A DNA stretch of 64,000 nt from Haloferax sp046557615 (GTDB lineage Archaea > Halobacteriota > Halobacteria > Halobacteriales > Haloferacaceae), in the NCBI RefSeq assembly GCF_046557615.1, contig NZ_JBKIII010000001.1, forward strand, positions 124,001 through 188,000, in the 5' to 3' direction. Below the pieces are notes generated by a model. It was not told where the DNA came from and searched no databases. It saw only the letters and a program-made list of their open reading frames with translations. Position 1 is the stretch's first letter. The number at the start of each line of letters is the position of its first letter. Both the position numbers and the translations under genes were made by a program. Below, piece after piece: positions 1 to 7,846 of the stretch.

Positions 1-20
1 GACTTACCTCTCTGTGAGAG

Positions 21-710
21 TCAGACAGCTCTTTGAGTCCATACGACGGCCGCCGTGAGAGCTATCGTCAGTGCGACACCGACACCGAGGACGAGCAACC
101 CCGGCCCGTTGAGATACCCCGAAACGAGCGACTGCCAGATGGGTTCGACTGTCCGAGGTGCTGTCCACTGCGCAGGCTGAGGCGCACGCCTCGTCCACAG
201 TGCTTGGACGAGGACGCTTCCAATCGCAGCGAACCCGACCCCTCCGAGGAGCGTTCGAAGCCCGGATTCGAGGCCCGACTGCGTTTCTTCGGCCCCGACG
301 AAGAGAACGACCGCCGAACTCGTCGGCCCGTAGACCGCCATCTCCCGGCCTTGCGCTGATACCCACGTTGTGACTTCTTCGATAAGGCCCGCGTCAGTGA
401 GCCGGTCGATATGGTAGCCAACTGTTTGGAGCGTCGTCTCTAGTTCGTCGGCTAATTCGGACGCAGGACGCGGCGTGTCGTAGACTGAGGAGAGCAACTG
501 CCTCGCTGTTGCTGAGGATAAGACTGCGACGAGCGTATCCGCCTCTGCCTCGTCGAGCGCGACGAGATGCGGGTCGAGGGCGCGTTCGTCGACCGATTCT
601 GCAATTGGCTTCAACGGGAGCAGTGAACTCACGGCTTCGCGCGAACTACTGTCTGAGTCACTAAAGACCTGCGCAAGGGTCAAAGACGACTTTGAGTCTC
701 TCTGAGGCAA
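21..710 (-). CDS. ArsR-like HTH regulator with C-terminal membrane anchor
   Basis: This 229-residue protein has a winged helix-turn-helix at about residues 60-115, with an ArsR/MarR-like helix set ending in IDRLTDAGLIEE. Two hydrophobic segments follow, at about 153-172 and 203-224. The architecture suggests a DNA-binding protein tethered to the cytoplasmic membrane. Such HTH-plus-membrane proteins are common in haloarchaea and mostly uncharacterised. It reads toward the window edge, with its stop at 21-23, so any downstream partner is not visible. The signal and target genes are unknown. The family call rests on the HTH pattern and predicted topology only. Confidence 0.8.
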   Translation of the reverse strand: MPQRDSKSSLTLAQVFSDSDSSSREAVSSLLPLKPIAESVDERALDPHLVALDEAEADTLVAVLSSATARQLLSSVYDTPRPASELADELETTLQTVGYHIDRLTDAGLIEEVTTWVSAQGREMAVYGPTSSAVVLFVGAEETQSGLESGLRTLLGGVGFAAIGSVLVQALWTRRAPQPAQWTAPRTVEPIWQSLVSGYLNGPGLLVLGVGVALTIALTAAVVWTQRAV

Positions 711-806
711 TCAGTAAATCTGGAAGCTCAGCGTTTGCCACTGCCGACTGATTGGATATAGCGACACTCAGTTTATGGATTGGACATCGAACACAGGTTT
801 CGTGTC

Positions 807-1856
807 TCAGATGAGCGAATAAATGTTGGATTCGTAGGTTTCACGCACTCTATCCCCCCAATTGTGGGTATAGGTGTCGATGATGTCGCCACCGACGTCG
901 CCACGGAGATACTTGACGATACCACGGTCACCGGTTCGGTCCCGAAGGTGAGTCGTGAAGAAGTGCCGGAAGTAGTGCGGGGTGACGTTCTCTTCTCTAT
1001 CGCCACCAGCACGATACCAGCCTGCTGATTCGGCGTGTCCAGTCACGATGTGATGGACAGCGTCGGGGGTGAGGCGCTCTCCCCACCCGGATGCGGTGCC
1101 GACGAAGAGCGGGTCCGCTGGAGAGGTCGTATCCGGTCGAATCGCCAGCCAACGGAGCAATACAGTCTCTAATTCGTCGTCTACCGGAACCACCGTCGAG
1201 CGTTTTCGCTTGTTCGAGGCGGTTCGCTGCTCGCCGTTGGAAATACTCCCGACGCTTGGCTCGGAATCGACGTAAATCGACGGCCCGCGGCCATCCAGCG
1301 CCGGTCTGTTCGAAACGCCAGTGAGGGCTCGGTCTTCGCTCAGCGACACGTCACGAAGGTCGAGGTTGCACAGTTCGCCGACACGCATCCCCGTTTTGAG
1401 AAGTGCGATAACGAGTGCGTGGTCCAGTGGATGGTGTATCTGCCGGGCGAACTCCCGCATTTGCGCGACTGAAATCTCCCTCCGTGCGGGGTTGGAGTCG
1501 ATCTTCTCGTCCATCTCTTCCATCACGAGCGCCATCGGATTGGAGTCGAACGCGCCGACTTGGGCCATGTAGGCGTAGAACCGGTGGAGATAGGAGGCGT
1601 AGGTCGCAATCGTACTGGACGAAACGTCCCGGTTTCGGAGGGTGTGAATCCACGCCATACAGTCGCGGTGGCCCGCTTCATCGACGGATTTGGCCGTCCC
1701 TGCGGGGTTCTGTGAGGGGTTCTCGACGAACGATTCGAACGCTCGAAGCACTCGCTCGTAGGCGCTCCGCGTTCGGTCTGACTTCCCGTGGTAGGTCATA
1801 TCCTGTAGAAAATACCCTACAGAATCCTCGATATCTGCGGGTTGTTCAGCGGCCAT
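807..1856 (-). CDS. Tyrosine recombinase / XerC-D-like integrase
   Basis: The 349-residue protein has an N-terminal SAM-like core-binding domain (about 10-105) and a C-terminal catalytic domain. Visible catalytic residues are Arg158 in TGMRVGEL, His294 and Arg297 in the HxxR box (HYFRH), and Tyr329 in DTYTH. The box II histidine usually found as LGH appears as Gly-Asp (Asp320), a variant position. It would catalyse site-specific strand exchange and could act as an integrase or resolvase. Its start overlaps the end of the upstream small gene by 11 nt, so the two are probably translated together. It borders an AT-rich, gene-poor stretch, which suggests acquired DNA. Confidence 0.9.
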   Translation of the reverse strand: MAAEQPADIEDSVGYFLQDMTYHGKSDRTRSAYERVLRAFESFVENPSQNPAGTAKSVDEAGHRDCMAWIHTLRNRDVSSSTIATYASYLHRFYAYMAQVGAFDSNPMALVMEEMDEKIDSNPARREISVAQMREFARQIHHPLDHALVIALLKTGMRVGELCNLDLRDVSLSEDRALTGVSNRPALDGRGPSIYVDSEPSVGSISNGEQRTASNKRKRSTVVPVDDELETVLLRWLAIRPDTTSPADPLFVGTASGWGERLTPDAVHHIVTGHAESAGWYRAGGDREENVTPHYFRHFFTTHLRDRTGDRGIVKYLRGDVGGDIIDTYTHNWGDRVRETYESNIYSLI

Positions 1857-2292
1857 CTTCCCCGACTAAGGTGTACCCACCATGGCGACCACTGTACACA
1901 ACTCTCCCCGACGACTGCAGCTCTTGGAGTGTCGATTCGAGGCGGTCTTCGATGTCGTCTGTGAGCGCCGAGACGAGGGCGTCCCACGAGAGGTGAGGCT
2001 CGTCTTCGAGTGCGTCGATAACCCGAAACGAAAGCTCGCCATTATTTCTCCCATTCTCTTCTTGATTTGAACGGCCATTCTGGAGGCCTGTTTCACCCCC
2101 ATCAACCCCCGGAGTTGCGGCCCCATCATCGCCCTTCGAAGGGATGGTAAATTCGCTCCGACCAGCCTGTACCATAGTTCTGACAAATTCACTCTGGCTC
2201 ATCCCCAATTGGTCGGCGTGTTCCTTCCAACGTGCCTTCTGATAGGAGGGAACGTAGGTCTGGACCACGGTTCGGTCGCCCTCGTCGCTCAT
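1846..2292 (-). CDS. Small partner of integrase, RHH-like N-terminus (DUF5805-type)
   Basis: The 148-residue protein begins with a segment resembling a ribbon-helix-helix protein (about 8-45: QTYVP, then an amphipathic helix with MSQSEFVRTMVQAGR). A Gly/Asn-rich linker follows, then a C-terminal winged-helix-like part (about 85-143) ending in SGRVVYSGRHGGYTLV. It looks like a DNA-binding accessory protein. The 11-nt overlap with the recombinase gene suggests a role in recombination, for example as a directionality factor or repressor; this is inference. I recall such pairs from haloarchaea under the DUF5805 name, but I could not check the family. Confidence 0.75.
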   Translation of the reverse strand: MSDEGDRTVVQTYVPSYQKARWKEHADQLGMSQSEFVRTMVQAGRSEFTIPSKGDDGAATPGVDGGETGLQNGRSNQEENGRNNGELSFRVIDALEDEPHLSWDALVSALTDDIEDRLESTLQELQSSGRVVYSGRHGGYTLVGEDGR

Positions 2293-3675
2293 GGTCGAGC
2301 ATCAAGGGGGGCGATATTCAATCTACTGGCACTGTTTGGGATAAGTGACCTTATACGAAGATGTACAATCAGATTTAGATGCTAATTCGGTAGTTATTCG
2401 GAAACATGCAGTCGTGAAATCGGAGATTTGATAGCACAATTCAGAATATATATTTGGCCGCTCTCGGTGCCGAATAGTGGCGATTCGAGCAGATTTGGAA
2501 ATTATGTTGTTTTCGAAAAGACACATTTGCCTCATATACTTCTCACTTTTGGAATCAACCTCAGTAATCAGATGGTCATTTACATGGCTATTACCCTTGG
2601 AGTAACAGCCCCAACAATGGCTTCCACGGGGTTCGTTATTCCATTCATTTTAGGTATGAATGATTACTATTTGGGAGAGTGATGTAGTTCTCGGCTCGAA
2701 TCTATTCTGTACTAAACTGGCCGAAATAATCGCAGATGTATTCGTCTTCTTAGGTGGCGGAATATAGTCTGGCTTCGATGCGAATTCTCGCCCACTATAT
2801 CCAGTAAAATTTTCTTGTTCAATTAGAATAAACGACGCTGAATTAATCAAATTGATTCCATAGAGTAGATTGGATGATGCTGAATGTAATCTCTTGAAAA
2901 AATACCTCGGTATTCTCGACAGAACCCATCGTTGAGTGAACCAACCTCTCGCTAATTTTTGTCGTCGGTATTGCACAGCACTTGTGCTACCGTGCCGAAT
3001 CTTCATTCGCTATTTTGGTCTCTGTTGGTTCGGAATATCTGACTCAAAACACCGCCCCAGCGCGGGTATTTCGAACCCTGCTCAGAGGCGCTCAGGCGCG
3101 CCCTCAGCGGCCTCCCCTCGAAGTGCGAAGCAATACACATTCTGGGGCTTGGTTCCCCCTCCGGCCGCCTGTTGTGCATCTCGATTTCTACGGGTCTGCT
3201 CACGAACAGCAGTTGTCGTTGCTGTATCGAATCGTGGACTATCGAGTTTACCTCAGCTGGGGAACCTACCACTACAACAAGTTCCAGAAGGCCCGTTCTC
3301 TCACTCTCTATCCCTGTGGTTTTGCCGACGAAAGGGTGGTCTCCTTTTCTCGACCTGGTTTTCCAACTACTGTGATCGAGCCTTCGACGCTGCGCTCATC
3401 TCTGGAGTTGGTTTCTCCAGAAATCTCTGCTTAAATGCTGAAAACAGACTCGATGACTACTCTAACGCTAGAATTTCGGTTTTTGTTCTCGTCGCAACAG
3501 CGACTTGTATATTGCATGTCGCTATATTGAATGTGGTTAACGCAGCGAATTTATTTTGTGGTTCTGAGACCGTCAGAGTCGATAGTTGCTACCTCGAGTT
3601 GACGCTGTCTTCCCCTGGAGCGAGTTATGCGTAGGGACTGCAACGTGGCGGTGGAAGTAACCGAGGTGAACAGAA
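2293..3675. other. AT-rich stretch without a convincing gene
   Basis: About 1.4 kb lies between the integrase operon and the trpS leader. Long parts (2330-2960) are close to 40% GC, far below the neighbours. Open frames on both strands are short or have an implausible composition rich in Cys, Ser and Arg with no recognisable domain. One GC-rich block at about 3050-3125 can fold into hairpins and is listed separately. The position beside a recombinase suggests decayed acquired DNA or an old integration site, but I found no clear attachment-site duplication. Confidence 0.6.
3062..3114. other. GC-rich block with two potential hairpins
   Basis: GAGG at 3085-3088 pairs with CCTC at 3111-3114, CGCT at 89-92 with AGCG at 106-109, and AGG at 94-96 with CCT at 102-104, around a CGCGC loop. 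Just before it, GGGT (3064-3067) can pair with ACCC (3075-3078) around a TTCGAA. On the minus strand this second part resembles a tRNA T-arm, but position 61 is not C and no other tRNA arm can be assembled. It may be a small structured RNA or a tRNA remnant at an integration site. Confidence 0.35.
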
Positions 3676-3678
3676 CCT

Positions 3679-3686
3679 ACAAATAG
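3679..3686 (+). promoter_or_regulatory. TATA box of the trpS leader transcript
   Basis: ACAAATAG lies about 27 nt before the ATG at 3708, the spacing usual for leaderless haloarchaeal transcripts. No comparable box lies 25-30 nt before the trpS start at 3871. The transcript therefore probably begins at about 3706-3708 and carries a leader of roughly 165 nt into trpS. Confidence 0.6.
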
Positions 3687-3707
3687 CGAACGCCCGTCTG
3701 AATCAGT

Positions 3708-3782
3708 ATGGAGTCCACTTTCCACATTTGCTGGCGTTGGCATGTGTCTCGGGAAGTGGACAGTCTCGCGCTCAGAATGTGA
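3708..3782 (+). CDS. 24-residue leader peptide with Trp-Arg-Trp upstream of trpS
   Basis: ATG at 3708 opens 24 codons that end at TGA 3780-3782. The peptide runs MESTFHIC, then WRW at residues 9-11 (codons at 3732-3740), then HVSREVDSLALRM. Two Trp codons in 24 is far above the roughly 1% usual in proteins. The ATG sits at the likely transcription start of a TATA promoter, so it could be read as a leaderless message. The trpS start lies 88 nt beyond its stop. The arrangement resembles a Trp-sensing leader peptide whose translation responds to charged tRNA-Trp. Coding status and function are inference; conservation in related genomes would decide. Confidence 0.6.
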   Translation: MESTFHICWRWHVSREVDSLALRM

Positions 3783-3808
3783 CGGGCCTCACCCGCAGAT
3801 TCTGCCGC
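3767..3808 (+). promoter_or_regulatory. Foldable segment at the end of the trpS leader ORF
   Basis: CAGAAT at 3773-3778, inside the last codons of the leader ORF, is exactly complementary to ATTCTG at 3799-3804. Between them, CGGG (3783-3786) can pair with CCCG (3792-3795) around a five-base loop. A competing small hairpin, GCAG with CTGC (about 3796-3806), uses the downstream strand. A ribosome at the leader stop would mask CAGAAT, whereas one held at the Trp codons would leave it free. This permits alternative structures upstream of trpS. Folding is judged by eye. Confidence 0.4.
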
Positions 3809-3870
3809 GTTGCTCACTCGCTTTCCTGATTGCACCGACCTCCGAGTGACAACCCCCATCAACGACACCC

Positions 3871-5052
3871 ATGCCAACAGCAGACGATTTCACTGTAACA
3901 CCCTACGCCGTCGAAGGCGACATCGACTACGACCGACTCCTCGAAACGTTCGGGGCCGACGCCCTAACGCCCGAACAGAAAGCACGCTTTCCCACCCCTA
4001 CTCACCCGCTCGTTCGCCGTGACGTGTTCTACGCAGAGCGGGACGTAGACCCATTCCTCGACGCCGCAAACGACGGACTGCGACACTCTATCGTCACGGG
4101 TCGTGGTCCATCGGGACCGATGCACATCGGCCACGTCTTCCCGTTCTACTTCGCAAAATACCTCCAAGACCAGACCGACGCACTCGTCTATATCCCGTTC
4201 TCTGACGACGAGAAGTACTTCCTCAAAGACAAGCCCATCGCGGAGGTTAGCGACTACACTCGCGAGAACCTCTTGGACGTGCTTGCGGTCGGCTTCGACC
4301 CCGAAAAGACTCGAATCGTTATCGACACCGCGGACGCCGACGTGGTGTACCCGCTCGCAACTGCCTTTGGGAAGGAGGTGACTCAATCCACCGTGGACGC
4401 GACGTACGGAGAACCGGAGAACATCGGCCTCTCGTTCTACCCCGCTGTTCAGGCGACCCACCTCCTTCTCCCACAACTCGTCGAGGGCCGTCACCCGACG
4501 CTCGTCCCGATTGCCGTAGACCAAGACCCTCACGTTCGCGTCTGCCGCGATATCGCGGCCAAACAGCGGTACGACGTGAACAAACCCGGCGCTCTCCTCT
4601 CGAAATTCCTCCCCAGTCTCGCTGGGCCGGGCAAGATGAGTTCGTCCGCCGACGCACCGAGCATTCTCCTCTCAGACGACCGCGAGACAGTCTTCGAGAA
4701 GATTCGAACCCACGCCTTCTCGGGTGGCCAGACCAGTCTCGATGCACATCGCGAACAAGGTGGAAATCCGGAAATCGACGTCTCCTACCTCTTTCTGTAC
4801 TACTTCTTCGAGGAGAGCGACGAGCGCGTCGAACGATTGGCACGCGAGTACCGAGACGGGGAACTTCTGAGTGGCGAACTCAAAGAGATTGCGGCAGAGA
4901 AAATCGCCGACTTCCTCGACACACACCACGCACGCCGAGAGCAACTTGGCCCGCTCGAAGCCGAACTCGAACCGTATCGGTTGACACAGACTGAGCGACG
5001 GGCCGCACGGAAACGAGTAGGGTACCCGGACGACGCGCTCGTTCAGCAGTAG
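3871..5052 (+). CDS. trpS: Tryptophan--tRNA ligase
   Basis: The 393-residue class I aminoacyl-tRNA synthetase attaches tryptophan to tRNA-Trp. The HIGH signature is at residues 85-88 (PMHIGH) and the KMSSS loop at 255-259. GPSGPMHIGH and the SDDEKYF segment match archaeal/eukaryotic-type TrpRS. It is somewhat short compared with the roughly 500-residue haloarchaeal TrpRS forms I recall, so a second paralogue elsewhere is possible. The start ATG has no TATA box at leaderless distance, and translation is probably from a leadered message that includes the WRW peptide at 3708-3782. The next gene is convergent. Confidence 0.92.
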   Translation: MPTADDFTVTPYAVEGDIDYDRLLETFGADALTPEQKARFPTPTHPLVRRDVFYAERDVDPFLDAANDGLRHSIVTGRGPSGPMHIGHVFPFYFAKYLQDQTDALVYIPFSDDEKYFLKDKPIAEVSDYTRENLLDVLAVGFDPEKTRIVIDTADADVVYPLATAFGKEVTQSTVDATYGEPENIGLSFYPAVQATHLLLPQLVEGRHPTLVPIAVDQDPHVRVCRDIAAKQRYDVNKPGALLSKFLPSLAGPGKMSSSADAPSILLSDDRETVFEKIRTHAFSGGQTSLDAHREQGGNPEIDVSYLFLYYFFEESDERVERLAREYRDGELLSGELKEIAAEKIADFLDTHHARREQLGPLEAELEPYRLTQTERRAARKRVGYPDDALVQQ

Positions 5053-5070
5053 GTCCGGCCCAACTTTCGC

Positions 5071-5775
5071 TTAGATATGCACCGGTTCGACGAGGTCCGG
5101 CGCGTCGTTCGCTGGACTGTTCACCCGCGTCGAAACCGGATAGGCGGTCAACCCGTCGTCGGGATACGTATCGAGGAGTGACCGGGCGTCGTCGGCGTCG
5201 CCGTGGAGCCACGTCTCTTCCTCGTCGGGCGCGAGGATGACTGCCATTCGGTTGTGGAGTTCTGAGATGAGGTCGTTCGGTTCGGTGGTGATGACGGTAA
5301 ACGTCTCCAGCGGTTTCGCCTCACGGGCGGGATTCCCACCGTCGAATTCGCTGAGTCCTGTCTGTTTGGTACTCGGTGTCCAGCGCTCCCACAACCCTGC
5401 TATCGCGAAGGGACGGTCGTCTTCGAAGGCGACGCGATACGGTTGTTTTCCACTCCCTGCTTTGGCCCACTCGTAGAACCCGTCTGCGGGAACCAGACAG
5501 CGACGCGATTCGTAGGCGTCTGCAAAACTTCGCTTTTCCCGCACCGTCTCCGCGCGGGCGTTGATGAGTTTACTCCCGACTTTCGCGTCGTTCGACCACG
5601 GGGGAACGAGTCCCCACTTCATGAACTGGAATTTGTTGGGCTCGGCGCTCGTGATGACGGGGAGGTGTTGTCCTGGCGCGCAGTTGTATCGCGCCTCTAT
5701 CGGGCGGGTTGTCTCGGCGTCGAACCGTTCGCGGAGTTCACCGGTAGAGGTAAACAACGAATAGCGACCACACAT
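5071..5775 (-). CDS. SOS response-associated peptidase (SRAP/HMCES/YedK family)
   Basis: The 234-residue protein begins MCGRY, so Cys2 becomes the N-terminal nucleophile after Met removal. Other conserved SRAP residues are visible: Asn72 in INARAET, Glu102 in GFYEW and His174 in LHNRM. Family members form a thiazolidine crosslink with abasic sites in single-stranded DNA and protect them from cleavage. The gene is divergent from the exonuclease gene at 5866 with about 90 bp between the starts, so a shared control region and a joint repair role are plausible. It is convergent with trpS, 18 bp away. Confidence 0.93.
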   Translation of the reverse strand: MCGRYSLFTSTGELRERFDAETTRPIEARYNCAPGQHLPVITSAEPNKFQFMKWGLVPPWSNDAKVGSKLINARAETVREKRSFADAYESRRCLVPADGFYEWAKAGSGKQPYRVAFEDDRPFAIAGLWERWTPSTKQTGLSEFDGGNPAREAKPLETFTVITTEPNDLISELHNRMAVILAPDEEETWLHGDADDARSLLDTYPDDGLTAYPVSTRVNSPANDAPDLVEPVHI

Positions 5776-5865
5776 GTCTCAACATTGGTTCTCGGTGGCA
5801 ATAAACGCCCGCGAGGTGGCCCGACTGCGACGGATTTAGGGTCTGCCGTGACCGCGTTCTGGTAT

Positions 5866-6618
5866 ATGCGAATCGAGAACAGTTTCATCCCTGTCCGTGG
5901 TGTGGGTGCGCGGACGGAACGAAACCTCTGGAAAGCAGGGGTGACACACTGGGATGAGTTCGACCCTCGACACGTCGGCGCGAAGACCGGCGACCGAATC
6001 GAATCCTACATCGCCGAAGCACAGACCCACCTCGACGACGGTGATGCACACTTTTTCGGCGAGTCGTTTCCGTCGAATGAGCGCTGGCGTCTGTACGAAA
6101 ACTTCCGCGACGAGACCTGCTTTTTCGACATCGAGACTACCGGCCTCTCGCCCGACCGCGACAAGGTGACGACGGTCTCGTTCTACCAAGACGGCGAGAC
6201 GACGACGCTCGTTCGCGGCGATACCTTGACTGCAGACGCCCTCCGCGAGCAGTTCGCGGACGCGACACTCATCTCGACGTTCAACGGTGCGCGATTCGAC
6301 GTGCCATTCCTCGAAACGTCGTTCGACCTCTCTCTCGACATTCCGCACATCGACCTCATGTACCCGTGCAAGTCGCTTGATTTGAGCGGCGGACTCAAGC
6401 AAATCGAGAAAGACATCGGCATCGAACGCGACCGACCAGATATCTCCGGGCGTGACGCGGTTCGTCTGTGGCGAGAGTACGAACGCGGCGACGAATCGTC
6501 GCTCGAAACCCTGGTTTCCTACAACCGCGAGGACACGGTGAACCTCCAGCGACTCATGGAGACGGTGACAGACCGCCTGCACCGCCGCGCGTGGGGCGAC
6601 CTCGGAACCGACCTCTAA
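5866..6618 (+). CDS. DEDD-family 3'-5' exonuclease-like protein (RNase H-like fold)
   Basis: The 250-residue protein has a DnaQ/YprB-type ribonuclease H-like domain. Motif I is FFDIETTGL with Asp88 and Glu90, motif II is TFNGARFD with Asp145, and motif III is YNREDTV with Tyr219 and Asp223, giving a DEDDy set. The first 30 residues resemble a helix-hairpin-helix (PVRGVGARTERNL), which suggests DNA or RNA binding. The ATG at 5866 was chosen because the frame extends upstream into the opposite SRAP gene and homology-like sequence starts with MRIENSF. The substrate is unknown. Divergence from SRAP suggests a DNA repair role. Confidence 0.85.
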   Translation: MRIENSFIPVRGVGARTERNLWKAGVTHWDEFDPRHVGAKTGDRIESYIAEAQTHLDDGDAHFFGESFPSNERWRLYENFRDETCFFDIETTGLSPDRDKVTTVSFYQDGETTTLVRGDTLTADALREQFADATLISTFNGARFDVPFLETSFDLSLDIPHIDLMYPCKSLDLSGGLKQIEKDIGIERDRPDISGRDAVRLWREYERGDESSLETLVSYNREDTVNLQRLMETVTDRLHRRAWGDLGTDL

Positions 6619-6681
6619 CTCAAACTGAACTACTTAGTGCGGACCACCGCCTTTTTGCTGTTTCACTCCATCGCGGCGCAC

Positions 6682-7020
6682 ATGGGGACTCATTCTGCGT
6701 CCGACGACGCCGCTTCGTCCACTTCGGGCGCGGCACAATCGTCGGATGCTGCAGGTGCGGACGTCGAGGCAGTCGATGGCGAGGACGCAGCAGTCAATCA
6801 AGCGACCGACGGTGGAGATGCGAACGAGGATACCGACGCAAACGGCGACGAGACGGTTCCGCACGTCGAACTCGACTTGTACCAACTTTCGGTTCGTGTC
6901 AGCGGCCAATCGACTGATTCGCTCGACGACGTCGAAGCATCTGCGAAAGGGCTCATGGAATTTCTCATTCAGGAGGCCAAGCAACTCGAAGACGACCCCG
7001 ACACGCGTGGGTTGAGCTAA
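6682..7020 (+). CDS. Small acidic hypothetical protein
   Basis: This 112-residue protein has a low-complexity acidic N-terminal half (Asp, Ala, Ser and Glu) and a more ordered C-terminal half from about residue 60 (VPHVELDLYQLSVRVSG), followed by a helix with GLMEFLIQEAKQLEDD. It has no signal peptide, cysteine pairs or membrane segment. I do not recognise it beyond a haloarchaeal conserved-hypothetical look. The ATG at 6682 is preferred because the upstream in-frame codons read as non-acidic sequence overlapping a T-rich stretch. It sits between the exonuclease and a glycosyltransferase in the same direction. Confidence 0.65.
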   Translation: MGTHSASDDAASSTSGAAQSSDAAGADVEAVDGEDAAVNQATDGGDANEDTDANGDETVPHVELDLYQLSVRVSGQSTDSLDDVEASAKGLMEFLIQEAKQLEDDPDTRGLS

Positions 7021-7082
7021 CGTTTCTCTCTTGTTTTTGGCAAACCTAAACGCTCAAGAGTAATCGCCGATAACCGCGCCTA

Positions 7083-7769
7083 ATGAGTGCTTACACCTTT
7101 GACGACCTCTCGGTCGTGATGGGGACCTACAACGAAGAGCAAGCGATCGGTTCGGTCATCGCCGATATCGACCGCATCACCGACGGCCGTGCCGAAGTCG
7201 TTTGCGTCGATGGTTCTGACGACCGAACACCCGAAATCGCCCGAAAGATGGGCGCTCGCGTCATCGAACAAGAGCCACAGGGCTACGGTGTCGCGGTCAA
7301 AGAGGCTGTTTTGACGCCCGACCGCCCCGTCGTCGTCACGACCGACTGCGACGATACCTACCCGATGGAGTTCCTCCCGAGATTTCTCGAACTCCTCAAC
7401 GAAGGCTACGACGTTGTCTCAGGTGACCGAATCTCGCCCGGTGCCGAGACGATGCCGACGCTCAATCGCTGGGGCAATATCGGCTTTGCAAAACTGGCGA
7501 GTTTCCTGATGGGGGCGACGGTCCACGATACGACGACTGGCATGCGTGCCTATCGCCGTGACCTTCTTCACGACATCGAGTGGACCGAAAATACCGGTCT
7601 CTCGGCAGAACTTCTGCTTCGCCCCGCGATGCGCGGGTACAAAATCGCCGAGGTTCCTATTCCCTACCGTGAACGCGCCGGTGAGACGAAGCTCGACCCC
7701 TTCAGCGGCGGCGCGGCGATTGCAAAGTCCATCGTCAAAGTCTGTCTCCAAGAGCGTGCCCGCCGGTAA
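7083..7769 (+). CDS. Glycosyltransferase family 2 (dolichol-phosphate sugar synthase-like)
   Basis: The 228-residue GT-A fold enzyme starts with the family 2 nucleotide-binding pattern (VVMGTYNEEQAIGSVI) and has an Asp-rich metal/sugar-nucleotide motif TTDCDDTYP near residue 85. The later TTGMRAYRR and a C-terminal GETKLDPFSGG segment match Dpm1/DpgS-like enzymes that move a hexose from a nucleotide sugar to a polyprenyl phosphate. There is no membrane-anchoring C-terminal domain, so it is probably peripheral. Its substrate is unknown; a role in protein glycosylation or lipid decoration is inference. No other glycosylation gene is adjacent. Confidence 0.85.
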   Translation: MSAYTFDDLSVVMGTYNEEQAIGSVIADIDRITDGRAEVVCVDGSDDRTPEIARKMGARVIEQEPQGYGVAVKEAVLTPDRPVVVTTDCDDTYPMEFLPRFLELLNEGYDVVSGDRISPGAETMPTLNRWGNIGFAKLASFLMGATVHDTTTGMRAYRRDLLHDIEWTENTGLSAELLLRPAMRGYKIAEVPIPYRERAGETKLDPFSGGAAIAKSIVKVCLQERARR

Positions 7770-7846
7770 GTTCAGTCACTTTCGCGGTCGTGCATAGAGT
7801 CACCATACTGCACGCGATTCATGCGTGATTCTCTCGAATTCTCTGT

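Noticed and set aside
2428..2682. 84-codon frame with hydrophobic segments in the AT-rich region
   Set aside because: No conserved pattern, no promoter at leaderless distance, and the start is an ATA-rich stretch. It may be chance or decayed DNA.
3062..3081. Possible tRNA T-arm on the minus strand
   Set aside because: The C at the T-loop closing position is missing and no acceptor, D or anticodon arm can be fitted, so it is not called a tRNA.
2936..3634. Long open frame in the AT-rich region
   Set aside because: Composition is rich in Cys, Ser and Arg with no acidic bias or domain, so it is not a believable haloarchaeal protein.
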